Shown here: in pieces, positions 8,030 through 17,938 of the stretch
How the letters are laid out: every line of letters starts with the position of its first letter
Position numbering within the stretch: the first letter of the stretch is position 1
Source: Stramenopiles sp. TOSAG23-2
Taxonomy: Eukaryota > Sar
DNA length: 35,047 nucleotides
Direction of reading: 5' to 3'
Assembly (NCBI GenBank): GCA_900128395.1
Contig: LT649345.1
Span: forward strand, 1 to 35,047
Translations under genes and position numbers: made by a program
The notes under the pieces: model-generated
Databases searched by the model: none
The model's input: only the letters and a program-made list of their open reading frames with translations
What the model was told of the DNA's origin: nothing

Positions 8030-10180
8030 TTTTAAAAATAAACTGCTATATCATATAGTATGATAGTTGAAAAAATAATGTTAGTGATTTTGCTATAGAT
8101 ATATAATACCATAAGAGATGTGCGTGTTTGCATATATATATATATATGAAAGAAATATATGTTTGATGATATGAACATTGGATGCACAAATTGAACAACG
8201 TATACTTGGAGTATGTTTGCAATAATGTATACATATAAACGATCAGCATTGCTAATACACCGACTGGCAAGACGGCAATAAGCTTCTATATCCGAATCAT
8301 AGTCGATCATACGGGGAAAGAATGGTGTCTTCATTTCGTTTATATCATACATTATTATACAACATGCTATTCAAATTATATTTTTGATGCCTTTTTTGCT
8401 TTTTCTGTTATTATTTATTATTTCCAGTTATTCTTGTTTATTTATTTTCTATAAAACAAATCAGATAGGGGCGAAATATTACTCAACATCCGATGGTAAT
8501 CGTCTGAGTGAACTATGCATTAGTAAATTCAATCATCAAGTTTATTTTATATTAAATATTCAAACAAAGAACAGACTATATCTACAATAATAAAAAAGCA
8601 AAAAATCTTCCAATATATCGAAATAAATAAAAGGCATGTATCAATGTTTCTTATTGCTTGGTATAGTAATATATAAATATGAAAATACCCTCAGTGATCT
8701 TGGTGGAATAAGGTGTCGTCATTCGAAGAGATCTTAAATCTTCTCAAGAGTAGCAAATATATTCACTCGTCATCGGGCAATTTTGCATATTATACTATAT
8801 ATTATACGACAACGTTGTAATTCCTAGAACGCTAGTATATATTATTATTATTCTCCCAAACAATCACAATGAAAAAGTACAAAAAAATATATCTCCCTTC
8901 AGGGGAAAACATCTAATCACGATTAATCAGCTATTAAGCCTTTGTGTATATTTTTGTTCATCATAAGGGGCAAATTGTTCACTTAAATTGAGTAAAATGG
9001 GGGAATAGGGAGTTTCTTCTCATGAAGAAAGAAGATGGTACCTATATAAATAAAAAATCAGTTTACCATTTAAAATCATAAAAATAATTTCATACGGCTC
9101 TTCCTATAGATTTTGGTTTTGAAGTCTCATCATATTTCTCAATAGATAGATACAATAATAATACATATTGGACAAGGTAGTTCATGTGTGTATATGTGTG
9201 TGCAGTCCAGGCATATATACTTGTTGATATATCGGTGTTTATTTACATATACTTACTTATAGTGTGTGCGAATATATATTTTGTATATCAATCTATCTAC
9301 ATATATATATCACAGTATCAGAAAATTATATTCTTAATAATTATTAGTATAACTTTTTTTTGCAACAATATTATAATTCTTCATATATTTATAGATTAAT
9401 TTTCAATAAATTTATTTTTACATATAACATATATCAATAAAATTATGAATGAAACATTGAAAGATTGAAATAATACATGATGAATTGTTTCAAACATTCT
9501 TTTATCCTTCACATATAATACTGTATATATGTACATCTTCTACAGTAAATATATATGTACATATATCCATACCTATAGTATTGGCACTCATTTTGATGTG
9601 AATAATAATGTGTTAATTAGGAGGATGTATACTTGTTACTGTACTGTAGAATAATTTGACTGCTACAATGTAAGCGATCAGGTTGCTACACAGGATTAAT
9701 TTATTAGAAAGATAAAATGAATTGAGTGGTCCCCCAGGTCCCGGTGGTGGTGTGGTAGGTATTCCAGTATTCTCTGGACACCAGAGGCAGTTCCTACATA
9801 CAGTATAATAGACTATAATACAGTACAGTACGTGCGCATGTGCGGACTGGCGGACCACAGTAGCTCAGCTAGCTAGCTATAATATAGTACATAAAATAAG
9901 AAGAATTGTTGTTGTTGTTGCTGTTGCGTCGTGCAATTATAACAAGTGCACAACCAACCTCCTGGCAACCATAAAGACATACAGACATAGTCTATATAAT
10001 ATATCAAGTATTAGCAGATATTACTGTGTAGAGTCGTCTACGTTCTATGTATACATTCTCTTTTGTGACGTAAAGATTATAAATATAGAAAATAGCAAGA
10101 AGAACAAAATTGATAGAATAAATATCTATCAGAATAATATTAGTTGATTCGACCTAAATATACGTAAAATACAATAAACC
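8030..10180. other. 2.1-kb spacer upstream of POLR1E
   Basis: The longest gene-poor stretch. An open frame at 8032-8352 (-) has a protein-like first 40 residues and could be an upstream exon of the small acidic-protein gene. Other open frames (8384-8590, 9184-9399, 9613-9858) are hydrophobic or low-complexity by composition and not credible. Near 9720-9880 the base composition becomes unusually GC-rich, with hairpin CTCTGG/CCAGAG and the palindromic AGCTAGCTAGCT (9867-9878). A GTT-rich run follows near 9907-9927. The promoter of POLR1E is presumably in the last few hundred bases. Confidence 0.5.
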
Positions 10181-11497
10181 ATGCCAAGGGTTCAATTAAA
10201 AATAAAACAAAATGATAAACCTAATAATATGGTACCATCAACTATTGCCTCCTTTCCAAATGGACCATTAACAAAGAATATGTTACATGAAGTGAAATGG
10301 AGGGTCACTGGGAAGAAACACCCTAATAATAGCAAAATGAGGATGAAAATACATGGAAAAAAAGGTAAAATTGAATGGAGTGGTATTCATACTTCCAACG
10401 ATAAAATGAAAAGTACAAATGGTGGTTATAATTATTTTGTCGCGGTTTATAATAAAAAATCTAAAAAAATGGAAATGTTCCAAACAAATAGTAAAAATGT
10501 CATACCTATGACACAACAAGTAGCCGTTAGTAATGGTAGTTTAGATAATTTAAGTAATTCATTAGCATATATGGGTGGAAGACAACGGCGTGCAGTATTG
10601 ACTCATAGTTTTGGTAGTCGTATGGCACGTAAAGGTTTGAAAGATTTAGAAATGAACGCTGTTACGGAAGATAATATTGTTGGGCTTGATGAAATAGAGC
10701 AACATTTGCTTGAAGAAGGGTATGCCGCAAATGCACGATATGAAAATGCTGGTATGAAATCAGAAGCAGAAATAGGTTTATATAATAATCGAAAAAATAT
10801 ACTTCCATATTTTGATATGGAAGCAACAGATCCAAACGATGCATATCCATTTAAAAATATGGTTTCTGCACGTGAAAGCAGTGCATTTAAAGAATTAATC
10901 GTTGCAATGGAAAATGCAACAAATGATGAGAAAATACAAGAATTACGAGATAGTGAAGATAGGAAATGGAAGGAACAAATATTAAGACGATTACCAAAAG
11001 TTCATAATAAATTTCAAGGCGTGGAAAATAAAAAAAGGCGCAACATTGAGTTCCAAAAATTATTATTTCAACAATGTCTACTTCGTTTTTATTGGCTTGG
11101 TAAAAAAATCAAAGTGCAAGGGTCTTTAGAAACACTTGTTGAAAAAAGAAATATCCCAATATCTATTTTAACGAAGTTCTTATCATTGTTTTCGGATAAA
11201 CAAAGTAGACGACATGTAGGACATGATGGTGGTGATTCAGATCAAGAAGAGACAACTGTATATTTCCGCTCGCCATTTCATACGAAAAAATTAATCTTAT
11301 ATATTTGCATCGTGACATTAATGGTAGAAGGATATCGAAATTATGATCCATCTTATTTAGCAAAAGATTTAAAAATTAGTATGAAAGACATGTTAAGATA
11401 TTTTAAAGAAGTTGGTGCGAAATATGAAAAATATAAAAAAGATAATATTAATGCTGCTAAAAAAGTAAGATTCCAGGATATGGCGAATATTTTGTAA
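10181..11497 (+). CDS. POLR1E: RNA polymerase I subunit RPA49 (A49-like)
   Basis: This is the TFIIF/TFIIE-like subunit of RNA polymerase I, which acts with RPA34 in rRNA gene initiation and elongation in the nucleolus. Three family landmarks are visible in order: the dimerisation domain with FVAVYNKKSKKMEMFQT (86-102); the linker QRRAVLTHSFGSRMARKGLKD (136-155), matching the conserved SFGS-(K/R) element; and LPYFDMEATDPNDAYPFKNMV, which opens the C-terminal part. The C-terminal half (about 200-438) would form the tandem winged-helix region. The length of 438 aa is close to human and yeast A49. It ends about 1.1 kb before the repeat island. Confidence 0.87.
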   Translation: MPRVQLKIKQNDKPNNMVPSTIASFPNGPLTKNMLHEVKWRVTGKKHPNNSKMRMKIHGKKGKIEWSGIHTSNDKMKSTNGGYNYFVAVYNKKSKKMEMFQTNSKNVIPMTQQVAVSNGSLDNLSNSLAYMGGRQRRAVLTHSFGSRMARKGLKDLEMNAVTEDNIVGLDEIEQHLLEEGYAANARYENAGMKSEAEIGLYNNRKNILPYFDMEATDPNDAYPFKNMVSARESSAFKELIVAMENATNDEKIQELRDSEDRKWKEQILRRLPKVHNKFQGVENKKRRNIEFQKLLFQQCLLRFYWLGKKIKVQGSLETLVEKRNIPISILTKFLSLFSDKQSRRHVGHDGGDSDQEETTVYFRSPFHTKKLILYICIVTLMVEGYRNYDPSYLAKDLKISMKDMLRYFKEVGAKYEKYKKDNINAAKKVRFQDMANIL

Positions 11498-11617
11498 GAT
11501 TGCCTGTACCATTAACATTTCCAAAATTGTCACGTGGAAGATAAAAAAATAAATATATATACTCGTAAATATTTTTATGTGTACGAGGAGTATAATATAT
11601 ACTTCGTATGATAAAAA

Positions 11618-11659
11618 ATTCTCTTATAATTTATAAATTAAAGATTTTATTTTACTCAT
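11618..11659. repeat. Repeat block B, copy 1
   Basis: ATTCTCTTATAATTTATAAA followed by TTAAAGATTTTATTTTACTCAT closely matches 17711-17755. A shorter TTCTCTTA/TTATGCAT echo follows at 11693-11710. It is TA-rich, so chance similarity is possible, but the ordered motif string makes common origin more likely. Confidence 0.45.
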
Positions 11660-11728
11660 AATGTTATATTCACTATGCATTATATATAAAAAATTCTCTT
11701 ACTTATGCATTATATATATATTTAATTT

Positions 11729-11901
11729 ACGCATAATTTATTTTTAATTTACTCATGATAATTCCTACTCTTCAAAAGAATAAAATAACTGAAATAATCT
11801 ATCTCACACAAGTGTGTTGATATTCTCATAATCGAAAATACCAATGAAGGTAAATAGATAGTATCAACTACTCATAATAGCTGATGGAAAACGTGACATC
11901 A
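11729..11901. repeat. Dispersed repeat A, copy 2
   Basis: This matches 579-755 along its whole length with scattered substitutions and small indels, including the segments CCTACTCTTCAAAAGAAT and ACCAATGAAGGTAAATAGAT. It abuts, within 10 bases, the truncated 5' edge of the element tail at 11908. The hairpins seen in copy 1 are degraded here. Confidence 0.6.
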
Positions 11902-11908
11902 TATATAC

Positions 11909-12234
11909 CGTGCACTTCAAGATCTTTATCCGGCTAGTTACCGATTGTTGTTCACAACAGGATCTTTCACTTTGACAGCCTCACCGTTGTCGAATGAGCC
12001 CGGCGTCCAGCGCGTTCAACGAGTGCGCACGGAAGGATAGAAACCTACTTGTGCTTGTAGAGTATTAGTTTGCAGAGGTGCATTAGAGCTTTACTATAGT
12101 AGGATAACATTATTATTCTTGCGATTGAGTATTGAGCATATTACTTAACACGAGAAGTGTAAAAATATTATAACTTAGATTTTAACCAATATATATGGTG
12201 TAGTTACCAGAAATAATTAATACTATTATCTAAA
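11909..12234 (+). mobile_element. 5'-truncated element tail, copy 1 (43-codon remnant plus 3' UTR)
   Basis: It begins at CGTGCACTTCAAG and has an open frame to TAG at 12038-12040 that encodes 43 residues ending VQRVQRVRTEG. A conserved non-coding tail of about 190 bp follows. The same frame and tail recur in copy 2 and, diverged, at 17212-17640. Several copies that share a 3' end but start at different 5' points suggest 5'-truncated retroelement insertions. I do not recognise the protein. There is no obvious poly-A tail. Confidence 0.55.
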
Positions 12235-12537
12235 GGCTAGTTACCGATTGTTGTTCACAACAGGATCTTTCACTTTGACAGCCTCACCGTTGTCGAATGA
12301 GCCCGGCGTCCAGCGCGTTCAACGAGTGCGCACGGAAGGATAGAAACCTACTTGTGCTTGTAGAGTATTAGTTTGCAGAGGTGCATTAGAGCTTTACTAT
12401 AGTAGGATAACATATTATTCTTGCGATTGAGTATTGAGCATATTACTTTAACACGAGAAGTGTAAAAATATTATAACTTAGATTTTAACCAATATATATG
12501 GTGTAGTTACCAGAAATAATTAATACTATTATCTAAA
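11932..12537 (+). repeat. Near-identical 303-bp tandem duplication
   Basis: Unit 1 (11932-12234) and unit 2 (12235-12537) are head-to-tail, both running from GGCTAGTTACC to TATTATCTAAA. I see only two single-base indels between them, near the runs ATTATTATT and ACTTAAC. The duplication is therefore recent, or maintained by recombination, or an assembly artefact. It duplicates the element tail including its stop codon. Confidence 0.9.
12235..12537 (+). mobile_element. Element tail, copy 2 (tandem duplicate)
   Basis: The open remnant begins at 12236 (GCT AGT TAC) and ends at TAG 12341-12343, 35 residues identical to the end of copy 1. It lacks the first nine remnant codons because the duplication breakpoint falls inside them. 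The 3' flank TATCTAAA ends where unique sequence begins at 12538. Confidence 0.55.
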
Positions 12538-12624
12538 CAGAATTGCATAAAATGAAAAAGTGTGGGAGAATTATTTATATTGTGTATATATACACTAAAT
12601 TTAAATCAATTAATCCCCTCTCTT

Positions 12625-15487
12625 CTATTTCTTCTTGCTAAACTTTTCATTGGCTCGAAAATTTTTTAATCTTTTTTTAATGTCTTTAATTTGTTTTGGT
12701 ATTAATTTCGTATCAAACCAATTTTTTGGTAAAGTTCTTGTTGTCTTACAAGCCTGTACTATTTTTCTCGATTTCCTTGTCTCGTGTACTTTTAACTCTT
12801 GTTCATATTTTATGAAACATATTTTACATTTTGGACTTCCTGGTTTTGCCAAACCTTTTTGAACCTCTTTGTCATCGGCATTATAAATAGGAGAATATTG
12901 ATCACGTTGTGGTCCAGGATCCTCATAAAAATCACAAACCTCTAGGTGTCTATGCAATCCATGTACTTGTATTTGAGATTGATCAACACCACATAACTAT
13001 AATAAAACATATAACATTTTGCATATGCAAATGATGTATTCATTCTGTTAATAAAAAAGAAAAAATATTAATATATAATAAGAAAGGCATCGGTAGAAAG
13101 CATATATGTAGAAGACAAAGGTTGGTAGAACGTATATATATTAATACACTTTGTTCCAGCAGCCTCAGGCAAGTATGTTATTTGATAAAGATTGATACCA
13201 TTTCACATCAGATATAGTTTGATATACGCTTCGCTCCACAAACATGGTACAGGTAAGATATATACATCATACTTACACGACAAAATGACATGCCACAACC
13301 CTTGACAGGGCATGCAACATAATCCCTTTTTTTCCCATTTCCTTTCTTTTGTATGAGACACAATCCAACACAGCCTTTTCGAATACATTTTCGTCCACCA
13401 TCCACATAACAGTTCTTCTCCTCCCTTCTCTTTTGTTGTGCTATTTGTTCCCCTTCTAGTTTTTGTATTTGTCGTGTAATTCTTTGCTTCATTGCATTTA
13501 ATTTGGGATAATCAGATGAGCGAATGATAAACCTTGTTTTCAAAAATGGATCCTCCACTATATATTCTTTTAGAATTCCAAAATCTTTCAATAAAATATC
13601 TAATTCATCAATCAATGCTTGTAAAGATTTTTCAAAATCATGTAAACGAAACGATGTTAAAGCGGCTTTTATACCAACTTCGAATGGATCATTTTTACCT
13701 AACCTTTCGAATTCTATACGTAATTTTTCTTCAAATTTCTTCTTTCCTACTCTTAGATTCTTCTCAGCATTTTCCTTACGCTGAACAACTGGCAATAACA
13801 ATAAATTGATTGCAGCTTCCGTTCTTTCCATGTTTAACGCTTTACGTAAATGCGTACGTACCCAGTGTTTACTTAATTCGCCATACTCTGGTGCAATTGC
13901 TTTTAAATCAATTTTATCAATGATAATCCAGGATTGTATCGGTACGTAAATTTGATCTTTTAACCACATTTTGACTTCATCAATACGTCGAAACATAGCA
14001 TGGCCATTTTTAGGCAACAAAGGTGTTCCGCCTAGTAAACGTGATGCTGGGATTCCATGTAAACCAAAAGTGTCACTCCATTCCTTCATCATTTCTGGCG
14101 ACAAGCGCCTTGCGGATGCACATACGAAATGACAATCCGTCATATAATAAATATGACGGAGACGATCCATAAACTCAGGTTCAAGGCTTCCAGGGGGACT
14201 TTGGTTTGTACATAAAACACCATCATCTTCTAAAAATATTATACGTAATGGCTTGGTGCCTCGTGGAAATTGGTAATACGTTAACGTTGATGGTCTGCCG
14301 TATGTTTTTGTCCTTTCAGGATGTTTTGACAATATCGGGTCGTTTTTTTCCCAATTTTGCAATGTTAAATCTAAATACGATTGCCTTCCAAGTCTTTTTT
14401 TTTCTCGGTTGTATTCGCGTGCCGCTTTTGCTTTTTTTTTTCTCTCCTCTGCACCTTTTGAATGATCTATTGCTGGTAATTCTCCTCGATCGCGTAAATA
14501 TCGCATCAATGCACCACCAAGCCATCTTGGCTCCTTTGTCATTATAAAATCTTTATTTTTTGCCCATTGTTCAAATACAGTTATTCGCTCCTCGGATTGC
14601 TGGCCGGGTCTCCGTCCAACTTGTGCCATTTCTAAATATCTATTCCATGTCAAAGGCCACCAAAATGGTGGGCCAGGAACTATCATCCCTTCCTCGTATC
14701 CTGCAACTACAAGTGGGTCTAAACGACCTTCCCCATTAGCACTAATCCCAAAATGTTGTATTATGACCACTGGCCGGGGATTATAATCATCTATAAACAT
14801 CTTCTTCTTCTTTGGATCAACTACATTGCTAGTTTTCACCACTGTACATGGAATGATGGTTGATGTCCACCGTGGAATTACATGCATGACTTCACGCATA
14901 CCTTTTTTGACATTACCTTTCTCATGGAAAATTTTAACAACGTCGGCTAACTCCAAAAATTTAACTATTCTACCACGCCTTTGTCTTAAAAATGCTTCGT
15001 CTTTGTATTCTATAAATCGTCTTTTTCCCAAAATACCCCTCATGATTTTTTGTATTTGTTGCGCTGCATGAAATTCTAATTTATCCTTTGCATCTTTTTC
15101 CCGTTTCATCTTCACTCTTATTTTTGCTAAGTATCCACGTATTCGAGTTTGAATTAATAAAGTGGAAGCTAACCATTTTCTTTTTTTCTCTTCTTCATAA
15201 ACTATCCAATCTGTAATTTGTTGTTTTAATCGATTAACAATGTTACCATCTATTGTTTTTTTTTCTAATATACGCGCAAGCGTATTGGGGCGTTGCACAA
15301 ACATGTCAAACATGCCTTCCTTTCCATTATTTTTCTTAGCAATGTCCAATAATATATTCTTCGCAACTTTTGCACTACGTTCGTTAGTCAATATGATGCG
15401 AAATTGCTTGACAAAATCTTTTGGTCGTACTTCCCTCCAACGACCACCAAAATCATCATCTTCCTTACCGTCATCTTTTTCTGGCAT
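12625..15487 (-). CDS. Two-exon IQ-motif / HAD-like / zinc-finger protein (860 aa)
   Basis: Exon 1 is 15487-13277 and exon 2 is 12996-12625; joining them is phase 0 and gives 860 aa. The start is the ATG at 15487 (MPEKDDG); the frame stays open to a TTG further upstream. Two IQ-like helices at about 111-165 (LLIQTRIRGYL and AAQQIQKIMRGIL) should bind calmodulin. A region at about 414-535 resembles the HAD domain of Swiss-army-knife RNA-repair proteins, with FLEDDGVL as motif I and WIIIDKID near its end; the nucleophile Asp is Glu420, so catalysis is doubtful. At the splice junction C-x4-C-x3-C (701-710) and ACPVKGCGMSFC+RLCG (725-740), with His754 and Cys758, form an IBR/RING2-like zinc site. 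A basic tail ends the protein. Cellular role unknown; divergent from the p31comet gene. Confidence 0.82.
12997..13276 (-). other. Spliceosomal intron, 280 bp
   Basis: The donor GTAAGTATG begins at 13276 and the acceptor TTTTATTATAG ends at 12997. Without splicing, the upstream frame runs only 22 codons further in unlike sequence (ending SNYI) and breaks the cysteine motif. With splicing, CGMSFCR joins LCGVDQ to restore C-x2-C, and the downstream frame is open to TAG at 12625. This is the one intron I can support strongly in the window. Confidence 0.85.
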
Positions 15488-16134
15488 ATTAATATTGGTT
15501 ATATATTCCTTTAATAAAAATAACAAGTGTCATTTTAGAATATAATGAAAAAAAAAGAAATATATACGATATAGATATGTTATATGTATGCGTCGTTTCT
15601 CATCAATTCTATGTATAGTTGTCTATTATGCCAAGTATGATGCAGAAGAACCGTTATTATTTATTATTAGTACTACTATTATACAGTCTGGCAGTATATT
15701 AAAAGTAGTATTGTTTTTTTGTGATGTCAAAAGGTAGAGCTAGAGCTAGCCAGGCTAGCTAGCTGGCTAGCCCTAATACTGTTGTACAAGGGGCAAACTT
15801 CTGAAGCCCCACCAGTTGTTGGCACGTTTTAGTTTGTTTCCAGGTTAAGGTGGTATTATTATAAAATAAAATATAAATATTAATAATACAGTATTATGTA
15901 CAGAGAGGATGTATTTACAGGAGGAAGCTGGTTACAGCAGAGAGGATTTTATCAGGACTTAAATCAAAAAATAATATTTTTTTTGAAAATAATAATATTA
16001 TATAGCACAATAACAATATATGTAGAATAGTATTATTAATATAGAATATGATTTTTGAAAAACAAAAACAATTTTATATAAACTTTTCAATTATATGTAC
16101 ATAGAAGCATTGTATCAAATACAGACAAGTGATC
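15488..16134. promoter_or_regulatory. Divergent promoter region, IQ/HAD and p31comet genes
   Basis: Both genes start outward from here. At 15737-15773 is a cluster of AGCTAG/GCTAGC palindromes including hairpin GGCTAGC/GCTAGCC; a second hairpin, GGGGC/GCCCC, lies near 15790. The rest is AT-rich. There is no gene. A GTG at 16129 lies in frame with p31comet but I take the ATG at 16135 as its start. Confidence 0.5.
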
Positions 16135-17145
16135 ATGCAAGCCTTGCTTATTTCAGAAAGAAACACGATGTATACCAATAATAATATTAACGAACATAAT
16201 GATGAAGATGGTGAAATGATAACTTCGAAAGACGAGGAAGGTAGTTTATTGTTTATATTCAATACACGATATAAAAGTATACCAATTAATTCAGACTTGG
16301 CTAGTGTGTTAACGATCGAATTTATACAACATATCATCTTCATGAGAAAACAAATACCATGTACATACCTAGATTTAATTACTCATGCGGAAACTGAAAG
16401 GAAACGTCGTGAACAACAACAAAAAGGTCATCGATTAACTGCAAATTTTCAAAAAAAAGCATTACGCTTTGTAGATGATATTGAATTTGCTTTTAATTCA
16501 ATCAAACAACATTTTATGAAGACAAATACAACAAAATTTTTAATACTTTTTGGATCGTCTGTTCAAAATCCGAAAGAAGGATTTATGTTAGATTTTTTAA
16601 ATTCAACAGGTAACATACCATATGAATATACAAATAAACAACGTGGCCAAGCAATGCGTAAATTAATTCGGACTATTTTTCAAAATGGATCTAATATTAT
16701 TTTTCAAACAGAATTAAATCGACCATGGAATATTTTCTTATTATGCTATGGAAAACGTTTAATAGATAATGACGATGATAATCGATCCAATGATAATAAT
16801 AATGATATTAATATCGATCATAATAGTATTATAGATGAAGATGATGATGATGATACTTCTTTTGTACCAATAGAAAATTTTAGATTAAAGAAACCAAGAT
16901 CAAAACGTGGAAAAGCAATTTTTCATATTACATTAAACGGATTAGATTATCAAGAAATGGAAAAAAACGATGATGGTAATTATGATTGTGAAATGACAAA
17001 AGATGACAACGATAACAATAATCATAATATTAACAACAAAGATTTTGTATGGTATAAATTTGCTAAACGCATTAAAGGCTTAAAAAATCCACCAGTTGAA
17101 AGAAAGAAACAAAAGAAAAAAAAGCAAAATGATGTTTTTTGTTAA
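16135..17145 (+). CDS. MAD2L1BP: p31comet / MAD2L1-binding protein
   Basis: p31comet is a HORMA-fold protein that binds closed MAD2 and hands it to the AAA+ ATPase TRIP13, silencing the spindle checkpoint. Family landmarks in order: FIQHIIFMRKQIPCTYLDL (about 60-80), matching the kHILYqRqQLP element; a helix then FLILFGSSVQNPKEGFMLDF, matching the LILLGG-SPKE-YELDL element; RKLIRTIFQNGSNIIF; FRLKKPRSKRGKAIFHITLNG, the safety-belt-like strand region; and DFVWYKFAKRIKGLK, matching the C-terminal YIWFqa...FKGFR. At 336 aa it is longer than human (274) owing to Asn/Asp-rich inserts at about 218-245 and 287-304 and a Lys-rich tail. The N-terminus is disordered. Recognition rests on motif order, since overall identity is low. 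Confidence 0.82.
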   Translation: MQALLISERNTMYTNNNINEHNDEDGEMITSKDEEGSLLFIFNTRYKSIPINSDLASVLTIEFIQHIIFMRKQIPCTYLDLITHAETERKRREQQQKGHRLTANFQKKALRFVDDIEFAFNSIKQHFMKTNTTKFLILFGSSVQNPKEGFMLDFLNSTGNIPYEYTNKQRGQAMRKLIRTIFQNGSNIIFQTELNRPWNIFLLCYGKRLIDNDDDNRSNDNNNDINIDHNSIIDEDDDDDTSFVPIENFRLKKPRSKRGKAIFHITLNGLDYQEMEKNDDGNYDCEMTKDDNDNNNHNINNKDFVWYKFAKRIKGLKNPPVERKKQKKKKQNDVFC

Positions 17146-17211
17146 TAAATGATAACCACATATAATAAATAATTTAAATACTGATATAATAATATTTTAT
17201 CTTTGAAACAA

Positions 17212-17640
17212 ATGGCCAACAGAAAGTTTACACTTTCTTCTGCCACGAAACAAAAATTAAACTGGCTTAAAGTACAATGGGTCAATGAAACTTGTAGAAA
17301 TCTACAAGCTAAAGTGATCAAAACCGCGGCTTTTTGCCACAACCGTGCACTTCAAGATCTTTATCCGGATAGTTACCGGTTGTTGTTCACAACAGGATCT
17401 TTCACTTCGACAACCTCACCGTTTTCGAATGACCCCGACGTCCAGCGCGTTCAACGAGTGCGCATGGAAGGATAGAAACCTACTCATGCTTGTAGAGTAT
17501 TAGTTTGCAGAGGTGCATTAGAGCTTTACTATAGTAGGATATAATATATTATTCTTGCGATTGAGTATTGAGCATATTACTTAGCACGGGAAGTGTAAAA
17601 TTATTATAACTTACGAGTCGTAGATGTTTAACCAATATTA
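17212..17640 (+). mobile_element. Element tail, copy 3, with longest open frame (87 aa)
   Basis: An ATG at 17212 opens an 87-residue frame (MANRKFTLSSATKQK... ending VQRVQRVRMEG) to TAG at 17473-17475. From 17341 onward it is clearly homologous to copies 1 and 2, both in the frame and in about 160 bp of 3' flank. It starts only 66 bp after the p31comet stop. Differences from copies 1/2 are mostly amino-acid changing, as expected for drifting remnants, yet no copy has a premature stop. It is either a 5'-truncated transposable-element insertion or a short member of a multi-copy family. I recognise no domain. Confidence 0.5.
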
Positions 17641-17710
17641 TATATATTATATTATAATATTTTAATAATAAATATATTAATTTACGCATAATATGATATT
17701 TTATAAAAAT

Positions 17711-17755
17711 AATTCTCTTATGATATTTATAATTTAAAGATTTTATTTACTCATA
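17711..17755. repeat. Repeat block B, copy 2
   Basis: AATTCTCTTATGATATTTAT then AATTTAAAGATTTTATTTACTCAT repeats the string at 11618-11659. Here it lies downstream of an element tail, whereas the first copy lies upstream of one. Confidence 0.45.
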
Positions 17756-17938
17756 TAGATATATGTTTAATTTATATAATAAAAATTTTCTCTTACACAT
17801 ATAATTTATATAAAGTTTTTTTACAGGGTCACCTAATAAATATATATATATATATATATATATTATGTATATATTATAAGTTGAGAGAAAAACACATATA
17901 TTATAAGTTATGCCATTAATTAAAAATATATATTAAAA

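Larger units (their letters stand above)
11498..12624. other. Repeat island between POLR1E and the IQ/HAD gene
   Basis: There is no intact gene. In order it holds two CTCGTA/TACGAG hexamers just past POLR1E (11562, 11582), a TTCTCTTA repeat block shared with 17.71 kb, dispersed repeat A copy 2, and two tandem copies of a mobile-element 3' tail. This looks like nested insertion at one site. Confidence 0.65.

Noticed and set aside
8384-8590. 68-residue hydrophobic open frame
   Set aside because: Its composition follows from TTT/TTA-rich sequence; there is no motif and no support beyond being open.
9184-9399. 71-residue Ile/Tyr-rich open frame
   Set aside because: It is a translation of TA-rich simple sequence and not a credible protein.
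13208-13276. Unspliced C-terminus of the IQ/HAD protein ending SNYI
   Set aside because: It breaks the zinc-binding cysteine pattern, whereas a GTAAGT...TTATAG intron restores it in phase; intron retention remains possible as a minor form.
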